A stretch of DNA of 64,000 bases from Microbacterium sp. Root53 (GCF_001426925.1 NZ_LMFR01000020.1:124001-188000), one strand, 5' to 3'; shown: positions 11,291 to 20,612, numbered from the stretch's first letter. The notes: a model not told the origin generated them from the sequence alone. Numbers and translations are program-made.

Positions 11291-11923
11291 ATGGGCGCCG
11301 GGGACGAACCGACCGTTCACCGCCCGGCGCGCGGCGGTTCACCCGGTCGCGACGCGGCTTTCACCGCCCCGGACGAACGTGGCCCGATACGGCCGCCCCG
11401 CTCGCCGGGCGGCTCGACGGAGGGACGGGATCGACGTGTCATCACGATCCGCGGCGCCGCTGGCCTGGGTGGAGTCGCCGCTGCGTTCGACCTCGGCGCC
11501 TCGCGGCTGGACGCGCTCGCCGACCGCGGCGCGCGCGTGGAACGCCACCGCTTCGAGTGGACCCGGCGCAGCGCGCCGCCGTGCGACATCCGCGGCCGCG
11601 TGATCCTCGGCGGCGCCCTGCCGGTCGACGGCCGGATGCCGCTGGCGGCCTACCTGGACTGGGTCGCGGTGGCGGCGGGGAGCGAGGGCGCCGTGTACCT
11701 GCCCCACCGGCGCGAGACCGCGCGCCAGCGCGACGCCGTCGCGCGCATCCCGGGCGTCGAGGTGCGGGTGACCGGGCTGCCGCTCGAGATCACGCTGGCG
11801 GGGGCGGCCGACGTCGACGTGCTCACGCTGTCGTCGAGCGCCCAGACGACGCTGCCGCTCGTGCTGGGGGAGCGCGCCGCGATCCGCTCTGCGGCCGATG
11901 GCCGGGCGGGGGAGCCCGCGTGA
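11291..11923 (+). pseudogene. Glycosyltransferase fragment, polysialyltransferase/GT52-like C-terminal part
   Basis: The frame gives 210 residues, but only the last 120 or so look like a real protein: VILGGALPVDG, AAYLDWV, VYLPHRRE, GLPLEITL and SSSAQTTLPLVLG. This order is typical of the C-terminal half of polysialyltransferase-like proteins that sit beside neuA/neuB in actinobacteria. Such proteins usually exceed 300 residues. The first 50-60 residues are Arg/Pro-rich noise and no good start lies upstream of the conserved part. It overlaps neuA by 4 bases (GTGA), as in an intact operon. I read it as an N-terminally truncated, probably dead gene; homology is from memory of the family. Confidence 0.55.
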
Positions 11924-12621
11924 CCGGCTGCGTCGCTGTCATCCCCGCGCGGGGCGGGTCCAAGGGCGTCCCCGGCGAGAACCTGCGCCGGGTGGGCGGA
12001 GTGCCGCTCGTGGTGCGGGCCGTGCGGGCCGCGCGCGCGGCCCACGGCATCGACCTGGTCGTGGTCTCGACCGACGACGACGAGATCGCCCGCGTCGCGG
12101 CCGGCGCCGGCGCCCGCATCGTGCGACGCCCCGCCGAGATCTCGGGCGACACCGCCGCGAGCGAGTCGGCGCTGGTTCACGCGCTGGACGAGCTGGCCGC
12201 CGACGGGCTGCACCCGCGGGTGCTGGCGTTCCTGCAGGCGACGTCGCCCTTCATCGACGTCGACGCGCTCGGCGAGGCGGTCGGCCGGGTGCTCGCCGGA
12301 GAGGCCGACAGCGTGTTCGCGGCCGTGCCGAGCCATGCGTTCCTGCGGCAGCGCACGGCGGAGGGCGTCACCGGAGTCGGGCACGACATGAGCAGCCGGC
12401 CGCGGCGGCAGGACCGGGACCCGCAGCACCGCGAGACCGGCGCGTTCTACGTGATGGACACCGCCGGCTTCACCGCCGCACGCCACCGCTTCTTCGGCCG
12501 CGTCGACGTGGCCGAGGTGCCCGAGCTGACCGCGATCGAGATCGACACCGCGGACGACCTCGCCGCGGCGAGCGCGCTGGCCGGGCTGCACGCCGGAGCA
12601 CATGCGCGACGTGCCGCGTGA
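11920..12621 (+). CDS. neuA: N-acylneuraminate cytidylyltransferase
   Basis: The 233-residue enzyme activates a sialic or related nonulosonic acid with CTP to give the CMP-sugar. The signature AVIPARGGSKGVPGENLR at the start binds CTP; VVSTDDDEIA, FLQATSPFID and RPRRQDRDPQ follow, and ETGAFYVM near the end completes the set. It appears catalytically complete. The GTG start lies inside the upstream stop (GTGA). The last 10 or so residues (HAGAHARRAA) look unnatural because the DNA there reads in another frame as part of NeuB, so the native C-terminus was probably lost in a deletion. Confidence 0.88.
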   Translation: MTGCVAVIPARGGSKGVPGENLRRVGGVPLVVRAVRAARAAHGIDLVVVSTDDDEIARVAAGAGARIVRRPAEISGDTAASESALVHALDELAADGLHPRVLAFLQATSPFIDVDALGEAVGRVLAGEADSVFAAVPSHAFLRQRTAEGVTGVGHDMSSRPRRQDRDPQHRETGAFYVMDTAGFTAARHRFFGRVDVAEVPELTAIEIDTADDLAAASALAGLHAGAHARRAA

Positions 12622-13009
12622 GACGCCGTAGGGCACGATGACGTACCTCGAGTTCGACCGCGACGCGTACATCGAGATCGGCGACCACGCGACGCTGCGC
12701 GGCCTGGACTGGTTCGCCTCGCCGTGGGACGTGCCGTCGGTGGAGTTCCTCGAGGACCTCCGGGTGGTCGCGCACAAGGTCGCGTCGGCGTGCCTCACCG
12801 ACATCGAGTTGCTCGACGCCCTGCGCGGGACCGGCAAGCCGATCATCCTGTCGACGGGCATATCGACGATGGAGCAGATCGACGCCGCCGTGGAGCGCCT
12901 CGGCACGGACCGTCTCGTGCTGATGCACGCCACCTCGACCTACCCCATGGAGCCGGAGGAGGCGAACCTGCGGATGCTGGGCGCCCTCCGCGACCGCTTC
13001 CCCCTCGTA
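12587..13009 (+). pseudogene. neuB: Remnant of N-acetylneuraminate synthase (neuB), truncated at both ends with an internal stop
   Basis: One frame reads CTPEHMRDVPRETP, TAG at 12629-12631, then GTMTYLEFDRDAYIEIG and on through WFASPWDVPSVEFLE, VAHKVASA, KPIILSTG, LMHATSTYP and EEANLRMLGALRDRFP. That is the middle of NeuB, which condenses PEP with ManNAc. Missing are the N-terminal 60-70 residues and everything from the GYSGHE motif onward, including the C-terminal SAF domain. The TAG replaces the tryptophan expected in TPWGTMTYLE. An ATG at 12638 opens a 525-codon frame, but beyond about 13010 it is only a shadow of the next gene. Non-functional. Confidence 0.8.
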
Positions 13010-13070
13010 CCTGAAGTGGGGCGCGGCGCTGCTGCAGCGGGCACCGCGCGAGTGGGAGCGCGAGCTGGCC

Positions 13071-14198
13071 GTGGTCGAGGGTGCGCTCGTGGTCAGCGAG
13101 GCCCAGCAGCGCGCCGCGCTCCATGGCACGGACTTCGCGGGGCGCGACGTGCCGCGCGTCCCCCTCGCGCGCGTCACGGAGGCGGTGCGCGGCGCGCACG
13201 CCGTGGTGGCGGCGGCGCACGGACCCATGGCAAGGCTGATGCTGCAGGCGGCCGCGGCCGCCGAGCCGCGGCCGGTGCTCGTGACCGGGCTGCCGGGCAT
13301 CTCGATCCCCGCGACCCGGCTGGCGCTGGACCGCCGCCACCAGGCCGACCTCATGATCCTGCACTCCCGTCGCGAGGTGCGGGAGTTCGGCCGGCTGGCG
13401 GCCGCCAACGGCTGGGATCATCGCCTGGCGCTCAGCTCGCTGCCGTTCCTCTCGCGGGAGCCGGCGACCGGACGGGGCACCGATCTGGTCTTCGCGGCCC
13501 AGGCGCTCGTGCCGCGCGAGCGGTGGCATCGCGAGGCGGTCGCGCGCGCGCTCGTGCGCGCGGCCCGCGCGGATCCGTCGCGGCGCGTGGTGCTCACGCT
13601 GCGCGGCACGGCCGGCGAGCGGCAGACGCACCACGAGGATCTGCCGTACACCGAGCTGCTCGACAGGCTCGGGAACGTGCCCCCGAACCTGGTGACGTCG
13701 ACCGCCCCCATGGGCCGCGCGCTCGAGACGGCGGAGGGCATCGAGACCGTGAGCTCGACCGCCGCCGTCGAGGTCGTCGCGCGCGGCGTGCCGGTGCTGG
13801 CGCTCGACATGTTCGGCGTGAGCGACGAGCTGATCAACACGGTCTTCGCAGGCAGCGGACTCCTGGGCGGCGCGGACGACCTCGTCGCGCGGCGGTTCCG
13901 CCACCCCGATCCCGGCTGGCTCGCGGACAACTCCTTCCATCCGTCGGAGGACGACGACTGGACCGCGGTCGTGGCCGAGCTGGTGGGCCGGCGGCGCGCC
14001 GGCGAGCTGCCGCCCCGCGAACCCCTGCCGCGCCGCGGCGGCCCGCTGCGCGAGGCATGGCACCGCAAGCGCGTCCTGGGGCCGTACGACCGCAGCGTCG
14101 CGGGCGCGGCCGCGCTCGCGCTCGGGCACCCGGCGCGGGCGGCCGTGATCGGCGCCCACCGCCTCCGTCGGGCGTGGGGCGCGGGGCGCGCCGACTAG
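13071..14198 (+). CDS. DUF6716 putative glycosyltransferase, 5' end lost
   Basis: A 375-residue frame resembling the DUF6716 glycosyltransferase-like proteins encoded next to neuA/neuB in Micrococcales. Visible segments include VVAAAHGPMARLMLQ, PVLVTGLPGISIPATRLAL, DLMILHSRREVREFG, RVVLTLRGTAGERQTHHED and SSTAAVEVVARGVPVLALDMFG, a GT-B-like arrangement. Conserved coding starts upstream at about 13005 (SYLKWGAALLQ, the remains of the usual N-terminal DSDSYLKW), but no start codon lies in that frame before the GTG at 13071. The deletion that cut neuB therefore removed this gene's start and first 10 or so codons. It may be translated weakly from 13071 or be dead. Confidence 0.65.
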   Translation: MVEGALVVSEAQQRAALHGTDFAGRDVPRVPLARVTEAVRGAHAVVAAAHGPMARLMLQAAAAAEPRPVLVTGLPGISIPATRLALDRRHQADLMILHSRREVREFGRLAAANGWDHRLALSSLPFLSREPATGRGTDLVFAAQALVPRERWHREAVARALVRAARADPSRRVVLTLRGTAGERQTHHEDLPYTELLDRLGNVPPNLVTSTAPMGRALETAEGIETVSSTAAVEVVARGVPVLALDMFGVSDELINTVFAGSGLLGGADDLVARRFRHPDPGWLADNSFHPSEDDDWTAVVAELVGRRRAGELPPREPLPRRGGPLREAWHRKRVLGPYDRSVAGAAALALGHPARAAVIGAHRLRRAWGAGRAD

Positions 14199-14201
14199 AC
14201 T
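14196..14201 (+). promoter_or_regulatory. -10 box (TAGACT) of the gatCAB operon
   Basis: TAGACT overlaps the stop codon of the preceding gene (14196-14198) and lies 6 bases before the gatC GTG at 14208. Confidence 0.6.
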
Positions 14202-14207
14202 CGGGGG

Positions 14208-14507
14208 GTGTCTGAAATCACCCCCGATCTCGTGCGCCATCTCGGTGTGCTCGCCCGGATCCAGCTGAGCGACGAGGAGGTGAGCCGCCTGACCGGCGAG
14301 CTCGACGCGATCGTCGACAACATCGCCAAGGTCTCGCAGGTGGCCACCCCGGACGTCCCCGCGACGAGCCACCCGATCCCGATGCAGAACGTCTTCCGCC
14401 CCGACGAGGTCGCCGAGACGCTGACCACGGCGCAGGCGCTGCAGAACGCGCCGGACGCCGACGGCTCGCGCTTCCGCGTGACCGCGATCCTGGGGGAGGA
14501 GCAGTGA
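14208..14507 (+). CDS. gatC: Asp-tRNA(Asn)/Glu-tRNA(Gln) amidotransferase subunit GatC
   Basis: The 99-residue subunit braces GatA against GatB in the transamidase that converts misacylated Glu-tRNA(Gln) and Asp-tRNA(Asn). The N-terminal helix [21 protein letters not shown] and central [11 protein letters not shown] are typical, as is the proline-rich [14 protein letters not shown] linker. GTG start after a -10 box, no ribosome binding site. It overlaps gatA by 4 bases. Confidence 0.96.
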   Translation: MSEITPDLVRHLGVLARIQLSDEEVSRLTGELDAIVDNIAKVSQVATPDVPATSHPIPMQNVFRPDEVAETLTTAQALQNAPDADGSRFRVTAILGEEQ

Positions 14508-16018
14508 GCGACGTGATCCGCCTGAGCGCCGCCGACCTCGCGGCCAAGCTGGCCGCGCGCGAGGTCTCGAGCGTCGAGGCCACCCAGGCCCACCTCGACC
14601 GCATCGCCGCCGTGGACGGCGACGTCAACGCGTTCCTGCACGTGTCGACGCGCGCGCTCGACGTCGCCGCCGACGTCGACCGCCGCCGGGCCGCGCGCGA
14701 GGAGCTCGGCCCGCTCGCGGGCGTGCCGCTCGCGATCAAGGACGTGCTCGTCACGACCGACATGCCGTCGACCTCGGGCTCGAAGATCCTCGAGGGCTAC
14801 ATGTCGCCGTTCGACGCGACCGTCGTCGCCCGCTCCCGCGCGGCCGACCTCGTGCCGCTCGGCAAGACCAACATGGACGAGTTCGCGATGGGCTCGTCGA
14901 CCGAGCACTCCGCGTACGGTCCGACGCGCAACCCGTGGGACCTGGAGCGCATCCCGGGCGGCTCCGGCGGTGGCTCGGCCGCCGCGGTGGCCGCGTTCGA
15001 GGCGCCGCTCGCCCTCGGCTCCGACACCGGCGGCTCGATCCGCCAGCCCGCGCACGTGACCGGCACGGTGGGCGTCAAGCCGACCTACGGCGGCGTCAGC
15101 CGCTACGGCGCGATCGCCCTCGCCTCGAGCCTGGACCAGGTCGGCCCCGTGACGCGCACCGTCCTGGACGCCGGCCTGCTTCACGACGTGATCGGCGGCC
15201 ACGACATCCACGACGCCACCTCCATCCCGGACGCGTGGCCGTCGTTCGCCGACGCCGCCCGCGAGGGCGCTCGGGGCGACGTGCTCAAGGGCCTGCGGAT
15301 CGGCGTCGTGAAGGAACTTCCGGACAGCGGCTTCCAGGCCGGCGTCGCCGCGTCGTTCCACCAGGCGCTCGCGAAGATGGAGGCGCAGGGCGCCGAGATC
15401 GTCGAGATCAGCGCGCCGCACTTCGAGTACGCGGTCGCCGCGTACTACCTGATCCTGCCCGCCGAGGCGTCGAGCAACCTGGCGAAGTTCGACTCGGTGC
15501 GCTTCGGTCTGCGGCTGGACGTGCCGGGCGGCACGGTCGAGGACGTCATGTCCGCCACGCGCGACGCGGGCTTCGGCCCCGAGGTCAAGCGCCGGATCAT
15601 CCTCGGCACGTACGCGCTGTCCGCCGGCTACTACGACGCCTACTACGGCAGCGCCCAGAAGGTGCGCACCCTCATCCAGCGCGACTTCGACCAGGCGTTC
15701 GCCGACGTCGATGTGATCGCGACGCCGACGGCGCCCACCACGGCCTTCAAGCTCGGCGAGAAGGTCGACGACCCGCTGTCGATGTACCTCAACGACCTGA
15801 CGACCATCCCCGCCAACCTCGCGGGAGTGCCCGGCATCTCGGTGCCGACGGGTCTCGCGGAGGAGGACGGCCTGCCGGTCGGCATCCAGTTCCTCGCGCC
15901 CGCGCGCGAGGACGCGCGCCTCTACCGCGTCGGGGCGGCGCTCGAGGCGATGCTGGTGGACGAGTGGGGCGGGCTGCTGCTCGATCGTGCGCCCGAGTTG
16001 AAGGGAGCGGCCCGTTGA
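14504..16018 (+). CDS. gatA: Amidotransferase subunit GatA (amidase)
   Basis: The 504-residue amidase signature enzyme releases ammonia from glutamine for transamidation. The catalytic triad is visible: lysine in PLAIKDVL (near 80), cis-serine in [13 protein letters not shown] and nucleophilic serine in [11 protein letters not shown]. The GTG start at 14504 sits in the GTGA overlap with gatC, and the stop overlaps the gatB ATG by one base, so the three subunits are translationally coupled. Confidence 0.97.
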   Translation: MSDVIRLSAADLAAKLAAREVSSVEATQAHLDRIAAVDGDVNAFLHVSTRALDVAADVDRRRAAREELGPLAGVPLAIKDVLVTTDMPSTSGSKILEGYMSPFDATVVARSRAADLVPLGKTNMDEFAMGSSTEHSAYGPTRNPWDLERIPGGSGGGSAAAVAAFEAPLALGSDTGGSIRQPAHVTGTVGVKPTYGGVSRYGAIALASSLDQVGPVTRTVLDAGLLHDVIGGHDIHDATSIPDAWPSFADAAREGARGDVLKGLRIGVVKELPDSGFQAGVAASFHQALAKMEAQGAEIVEISAPHFEYAVAAYYLILPAEASSNLAKFDSVRFGLRLDVPGGTVEDVMSATRDAGFGPEVKRRIILGTYALSAGYYDAYYGSAQKVRTLIQRDFDQAFADVDVIATPTAPTTAFKLGEKVDDPLSMYLNDLTTIPANLAGVPGISVPTGLAEEDGLPVGIQFLAPAREDARLYRVGAALEAMLVDEWGGLLLDRAPELKGAAR

Positions 16019-17535
16019 TGGCGACCGCGAAGCTGATGGACTTCGACAAGGCGCTTGAGCTGTTCGAGCCCGTGATCGGGCTCGAGGTGCACGTCGAGCT
16101 CAACACCAGGACCAAGATGTTCTCGCCCGCGGCCAACCCCGCGCACGCCGACAACCACGACGCCGAGCCCAACACTCTCGTGGCGCCCGTGGACCTCGGC
16201 CTGCCGGGATCGCTGCCCACGGTGAACGCGGAGGCCATCCGGTCCTCGATCAGCCTGGGTCTCGCGCTCGGGTGCTCGATCGCGCCCTCGAGCCGCTTCG
16301 CCCGGAAGAACTACTTCTACCCGGACCTCGGCAAGAACTACCAGATCAGCCAGTACGACGAGCCGATCGCGTTCGAGGGCCAGGTCGAGGTCGAGCTCTC
16401 CGACGGCGAGATCGTGGTCGTGCCGATCGAGCGCGCGCACATGGAGGAGGACGCGGGTAAGCTGACGCACGTCGGCGGCGCCACCGGCCGCATCCAGGGC
16501 GCCGAGTACTCGCTCGTCGACTACAACCGCGCCGGCGTGCCGCTGGTCGAGATCGTCACCAAGCCGATCTTCGGCGCCGAGCACCGTGCGCCCGAGCTCG
16601 CCAAGGCCTATCTCGCGACGATCCGCGACATCGCGATCGCGCTCGGGATCTCCGAGGCGCGGATGGAGCGCGGCAACATCCGCTGCGACGCCAACGTGTC
16701 GCTGCGCCCGCGTGGCGAGCAGAAGCTCGGCACCCGCACCGAGACGAAGAACGTCAACTCGATGCGCTCCGTGGAGCGCGCGGTCCGCTACGAGATCCAG
16801 CGCCAGGCGGCGATCCTCGCCGACGGCGGCGCGATCACCCAGGAGACCCGCCACTGGCACGAGGACACCGGCACGACGTCGCCGGGCCGCCCGAAGTCCG
16901 ACGCCGACGACTACCGCTACTTCCCCGAGCCGGACCTGCTCCCGGTCGAGCCGACGCCGGCGCTGATCGAGGAGCTGCGGGCCGCGCTGCCCGAGCCGCC
17001 CGCGGCACGCCGCCGTCGCCTGAAGGGCGACTGGGGCTTCACGGACCTCGAGTTCCAGGACGTCGTGAACGGCGGGCTGCTCGCCGAGGTCGAGGCCACG
17101 GTCGCCGCCGGCGCGGCGCCGCAGGCCGCGCGCAAGTGGTGGACGGGCGAGATCACGCGCGTCGCCAACGCGCAGGGGCGCGAGCCGGCCGACCTGGTGT
17201 CGCCCGAGCACGTCGCGCAGCTGCAGGGCCTGGTCGACGCGGGGACGCTCACCGACAAGCTCGCGCGCCAGGTGCTCGAGGGCGTCATCGCGGGCGAGGG
17301 ATCGCCGCAGGAGGTCGTCGACGCCCGCGGGCTCGCGGTCGTGTCGGACGACGGCGCGCTGATCGCCGCGATCGACGAGGCGCTCGCCTCGCAGCCTGAC
17401 GTGCTCGCCAAGATCCGCGACGGCAAGGTGCAGGCCGCCGGCGCCGTGATCGGCGCGGTCATGAAGGCCATGAAGGGCCAGGCGGACGCCGCGCGCGTGC
17501 GCGAACTCGTCCTGGAGCGCGCCGCCGAGGCGTGA
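16018..17535 (+). CDS. gatB: Amidotransferase subunit GatB
   Basis: The 505-residue subunit binds the tRNA and carries the kinase site that phosphorylates the Glu/Asp carboxyl. [13 protein letters not shown] at the start, [30 protein letters not shown] and [10 protein letters not shown] are signatures, followed by the C-terminal YqeY-like helical domain. Its ATG at 16018 uses the last base of the gatA stop (TGATG). Confidence 0.97.
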   Translation: MATAKLMDFDKALELFEPVIGLEVHVELNTRTKMFSPAANPAHADNHDAEPNTLVAPVDLGLPGSLPTVNAEAIRSSISLGLALGCSIAPSSRFARKNYFYPDLGKNYQISQYDEPIAFEGQVEVELSDGEIVVVPIERAHMEEDAGKLTHVGGATGRIQGAEYSLVDYNRAGVPLVEIVTKPIFGAEHRAPELAKAYLATIRDIAIALGISEARMERGNIRCDANVSLRPRGEQKLGTRTETKNVNSMRSVERAVRYEIQRQAAILADGGAITQETRHWHEDTGTTSPGRPKSDADDYRYFPEPDLLPVEPTPALIEELRAALPEPPAARRRRLKGDWGFTDLEFQDVVNGGLLAEVEATVAAGAAPQAARKWWTGEITRVANAQGREPADLVSPEHVAQLQGLVDAGTLTDKLARQVLEGVIAGEGSPQEVVDARGLAVVSDDGALIAAIDEALASQPDVLAKIRDGKVQAAGAVIGAVMKAMKGQADAARVRELVLERAAEA

Positions 17536-17537
17536 TC

Positions 17538-18737
17538 ATGCTCCGTCCCGACCGAGGCCGGTCGGCGTGGCTCGCGGCCACGCTGATCGGCCTCATCGCC
17601 GTGTCCGCGGCCCCCGCACCGGCCGACGCGGTGGCCACGACCTCGCTCGCGTCCACGGTGGAGCCGGCGCCCGCCTCGCGAGAGGAGATCGCGGCCGCGG
17701 TGGCGGAGCTCATCGTCGACGCCATGAGCGCCGAGGAGCGCGCGTCGGCCGTCGTGATGGGGCACGTGGGCGGCACGGACGCGGGCGCGCTGGCGCGCTA
17801 CGTCGACGACCGCGATCTCGGCGGGTTCATCCTGATGGGGTCGAACGTGCCGAAGGACCCTCGGGGCCTCGCACGGCTGACGGACGGGATCGACGGCGAG
17901 GACGGCGCGCTGCCCCCGCTCGTCGCCGTGGACCAGGAGGGCGGCGTCGTGTCGCGCCTGGCGTGGGACGACGGACCCGCGGGCGCCGAGCTGGCGCGCC
18001 GCTCGCCCGAGTCCACCCGCGAGGCGTTCGACGCGCGCGGCGCGCTGCTCGAGGCCGCCGGCATCAGCGTGAACTTCGGGATCGTCGCCGACGTCGGGAC
18101 CGCCACCAGCGGGTTCATCCGCCCGCGCACCCTCGGCGGCGACGCCGACGCCGCGTCCGAGCGCGTGGCCGCCGCGGTCGCGGGCGAGCGGCAGCACGCG
18201 TTCTCCACGCTCAAGCACTTCCCGGGCCACGGCGCGGCGCCGGGCGACTCGCACAGCGTGATCCCCGAGACGAACATGACGCTCGAGGAGTGGCGGGCCG
18301 AGCACGCGCCGCCGTTCGCGTCGGGCATCGAGGCGGGTGCGGAGCTCGTGATGACGGGTCATCTCCGCTTCACCGCCGTGGACGACGTGCCCGCCTCGGT
18401 GTCGCCGGAGTGGTACCGGATCCTCCGCGACGACCTCGGCTTCGAGGGCGTGGCGGTCACGGACGACCTGGGGATGCTCCTCGCCTCGGGCGAGGAGCGA
18501 TACGCCGACCCGGTGGACAGCGCGGTCGACGCGATCGCGGCCGGCGCCGACCTGGTGCTCATGGTGGCCGGCTCGAACGCGCGCACGGCGGGGGACATGG
18601 CCGACGGCATCGGCGCGGCCGTCCGCGACGGTGACATCCCGGAGGACCGGCTGCGCGAGGCCGCGACCCGCGTCGTGACCCTGCGGGTTCTCGCGTCGGG
18701 CCTGCTGGACGGCCCGGAGTTCGACCCGGCCGGCTGA
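17538..18737 (+). CDS. Secreted glycoside hydrolase family 3 (beta-N-acetylhexosaminidase, NagZ-like)
   Basis: About 399 residues. The N-terminus (arginines, then LAATLIGLIAVSAAPAPADA) is a Sec signal peptide, so the enzyme is probably exported. The GH3 core has VDQEGGVVSRL, the KHFPGHG loop with the His/Asp general acid-base of NagZ enzymes, VMTGHLRF and the nucleophile aspartate in VAVTDDLGM. Likely substrate is GlcNAc-containing glycan such as peptidoglycan. It starts 2 bases after gatB (a GTG at 17532 is an alternative) and is probably the distal gene of the gat operon. Confidence 0.88.
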   Translation: MLRPDRGRSAWLAATLIGLIAVSAAPAPADAVATTSLASTVEPAPASREEIAAAVAELIVDAMSAEERASAVVMGHVGGTDAGALARYVDDRDLGGFILMGSNVPKDPRGLARLTDGIDGEDGALPPLVAVDQEGGVVSRLAWDDGPAGAELARRSPESTREAFDARGALLEAAGISVNFGIVADVGTATSGFIRPRTLGGDADAASERVAAAVAGERQHAFSTLKHFPGHGAAPGDSHSVIPETNMTLEEWRAEHAPPFASGIEAGAELVMTGHLRFTAVDDVPASVSPEWYRILRDDLGFEGVAVTDDLGMLLASGEERYADPVDSAVDAIAAGADLVLMVAGSNARTAGDMADGIGAAVRDGDIPEDRLREAATRVVTLRVLASGLLDGPEFDPAG

Positions 18738-18772
18738 GCGCGGATGTCCCCGCCCGCGGGGAGAATGGACGC

Positions 18773-20032
18773 ATGGGGCGAGCGGACGGATCGGGGCGCA
18801 TCGTGTCGCCCGACGACGCCGACGACTCCGGCACCGGCATCCTGCACGTCGACATGGACGCCTTCTACGCGTCGGTGGAGGTGCTCGACGACCCGTCGCT
18901 GCGGGGCAAACCGGTCGTGATCGGCGCGCCCGACGGCCGCTCCGTGGTGTCCAGCGCGTCGTACGAGGCGCGGCGCTTCGGCGTCCGCTCCGCGATGCCG
19001 ATGGGGCAGGCGCTGCGTCTCTGCCCGCAGGCCGTCGTGGTGCTGCCGCACTTCGACCGGTACCAGGCCGTCTCGGCGCAGGTGATGGACGTGTTCCGCA
19101 GCTTCACCCCGCTGGTCGAGCCTCTGTCGATCGACGAGGCGTTCCTCGACGTCCGCGGGGCGCGGCGGCTGTGGGGCAGTCCGGGGAGGATCGCGCGGCT
19201 CATCCGCGAGCGGATCGCGGCCGAGGTGGGGATCACCGCGAGCGTGGGCGTGGCGGCCACCAAGCACGTGGCCAAGATGGCGTCGACGATGTCGAAGCCG
19301 GACGGGCTGCTCATCGTGCCGGCCGACCGCACCCAGGAGTTCCTGGACCCGAAGCCCGTGCGCGCGATCTGGGGCGTGGGGCCGAAGGCCGCCGAGGCGC
19401 TCGAGTCGCGCGCGATCCGCACGATCAAGGACGTCCGCACCACGCCGCCGCACGTGCTCGAGCGGATCGTCGGCCATGCGGGCGCCGAGCGGCTGGCGCA
19501 GCTCGCGCGGGGCATCGACGTGCGCGAGGTCGAGACCTCGCGCACCGAGAAGAGCATCGGCCACGAGGAGACGTTCGAGACCGACGTCGCGGATGTGGAG
19601 CTGCTGCGCGCCGAGCTGCTGCGGCTCTCCGACCGCGTGGCGGCCCGGCTCCGACGCGCCGGCTTCGAGGCGGCGGGCGTGGCGATCAAGGTGCGCTTCT
19701 CGGACTTCTCCACGATCACCCGCTCCGCCACGCTGCCGGAGCCGTCGGCCGTGGGCCAGCGGCTCGGCGAGGCGTCGCGGGATCTGCTCGCGAACGTCGA
19801 CCTGCGCCTGCCCGTGCGTCTCATCGGGGTGCGCGCGGAGCGCCTGCGGCCCGCGGGCGCGGGAGGCGTGGCGCTGTGGGACGACGACGCGGACTGGAAG
19901 CGTATCGAGGGCACGCTCGACGACGCGCTCGCCCGGTTCGGGCGCGGCGCCGTCACGCGCGCGACCTTCCTCGGCCGCGAGGACCGCCGGCACCTCCCGT
20001 CGCACCCGCGCCCACCTGCCGACTCGGACTGA
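18773..20032 (+). CDS. dinB: DNA polymerase IV (Y family)
   Basis: A 419-residue translesion polymerase. Catalytic motifs are HVDMDAFYASVEV (near 25-37) and PLSIDEAFLDV with its acidic pair; SYEARRFGVRSAMPMGQA is the steric-gate/fingers region, followed by HhH and little-finger domains. The C-terminal tail is short with no clear beta-clamp motif. No LexA-type palindrome is evident in the short upstream region, so SOS control is not supported here. Confidence 0.94.
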   Translation: MGRADGSGRIVSPDDADDSGTGILHVDMDAFYASVEVLDDPSLRGKPVVIGAPDGRSVVSSASYEARRFGVRSAMPMGQALRLCPQAVVVLPHFDRYQAVSAQVMDVFRSFTPLVEPLSIDEAFLDVRGARRLWGSPGRIARLIRERIAAEVGITASVGVAATKHVAKMASTMSKPDGLLIVPADRTQEFLDPKPVRAIWGVGPKAAEALESRAIRTIKDVRTTPPHVLERIVGHAGAERLAQLARGIDVREVETSRTEKSIGHEETFETDVADVELLRAELLRLSDRVAARLRRAGFEAAGVAIKVRFSDFSTITRSATLPEPSAVGQRLGEASRDLLANVDLRLPVRLIGVRAERLRPAGAGGVALWDDDADWKRIEGTLDDALARFGRGAVTRATFLGREDRRHLPSHPRPPADSD

Positions 20033-20180
20033 GTTCCTCTTTCAGAAGCGTCTCGCACGCTGCGGGGCCGCAAGCGGCACCCTTGCGAGCGAGGCTGCTC
20101 GCTTCGCTCCCCGCGGCAGCGCTGACGCGCTGCGGGAGTCGCTTCGCTCCACGCTCGCTTCGCTCGCACGAGGTCGTTGC

Positions 20181-20250
20181 CCGGCCGTTGAGCGGAGCGA
20201 CCGCACCTCCACCGGTCGTTCAGCGGAGCGAAGCGGAGTCGAAACGGTCG
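20181..20250. repeat. Dispersed intergenic repeat (GTTGAGCGGAGC family), two partial copies
   Basis: CCGGCCGTTGAGCGGAGCGA (20181-20200) and a longer copy at 20211-20246, ending in AGCGGAGTCGAAACG, share a core. A third copy lies inverted at 34122-34162. The whole 20033-20279 gap is also rich in CGCTTCGCTC words. I recall this family as common between genes in Microbacterium. The gap holds no gene I can support. Confidence 0.65.
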
Positions 20251-20279
20251 AAGCCTCCCGCTCGGCATCGGCCGACGGG

Positions 20280-20285
20280 TACGGT
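20280..20285 (+). promoter_or_regulatory. -10 box (TACGGT) of the GerW-like gene
   Basis: TACGGT is followed by the 6-base spacer GGGGAC and then the ATG at 20292, the leaderless layout. Confidence 0.55.
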
Positions 20286-20291
20286 GGGGAC

Positions 20292-20612
20292 ATGCCCAAC
20301 ATCGCACTCGAACTCGGCAGGCTCTCCGCGAACATCGGCGTGAACAGCGCCTATGGCGAGCAGCAGGACGTCGACGGCGTGCGCATCGTCCCGGTCGCCG
20401 CGACCTGGACAGGCTTCGGCGGAGGGTCGGACGAGTCCGGCAACGGCGGCGGGGGCGGCGGCGGCTTCTCGGCACCCATCGGCGCGTACGTGCGCCGCGG
20501 CGACACCCTCACGTTCGAGCCGAACATCGTGTCGCTCCTGGCGGTCGGGATCCCGTTCATCTGGGTCACCGGGCGCGTGCTGGCCCGCATCATCCGTGTC
20601 CTCAAGAAGTAG
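20292..20612 (+). CDS. GerW/YtfJ family protein
   Basis: A 106-residue protein with the family pattern: an N-terminal helix leading to NSAYGEQQDVDGVRIVPVA, then TWTGFGGG, a glycine run (GNGGGGGGG), APIGAYVRRGDTLTFEP and a C-terminal hydrophobic segment (IVSLLAVGIPFIWVTGRV) ending in basic residues. Bacillus YtfJ/GerW is a spore germination protein; in non-sporulating actinobacteria the role is unknown. The C-terminal hydrophobic stretch suggests membrane association. Confidence 0.78.
   Translation: MPNIALELGRLSANIGVNSAYGEQQDVDGVRIVPVAATWTGFGGGSDESGNGGGGGGGFSAPIGAYVRRGDTLTFEPNIVSLLAVGIPFIWVTGRVLARIIRVLKK

Noticed and set aside
12638..14215. A 525-codon frame that could be read as a NeuB-DUF6716 fusion protein
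   Set aside because: After about 13010 this frame is a shadow of the DUF6716 gene (Arg/Ala/Gly noise), so no fusion of the two functions is encoded.
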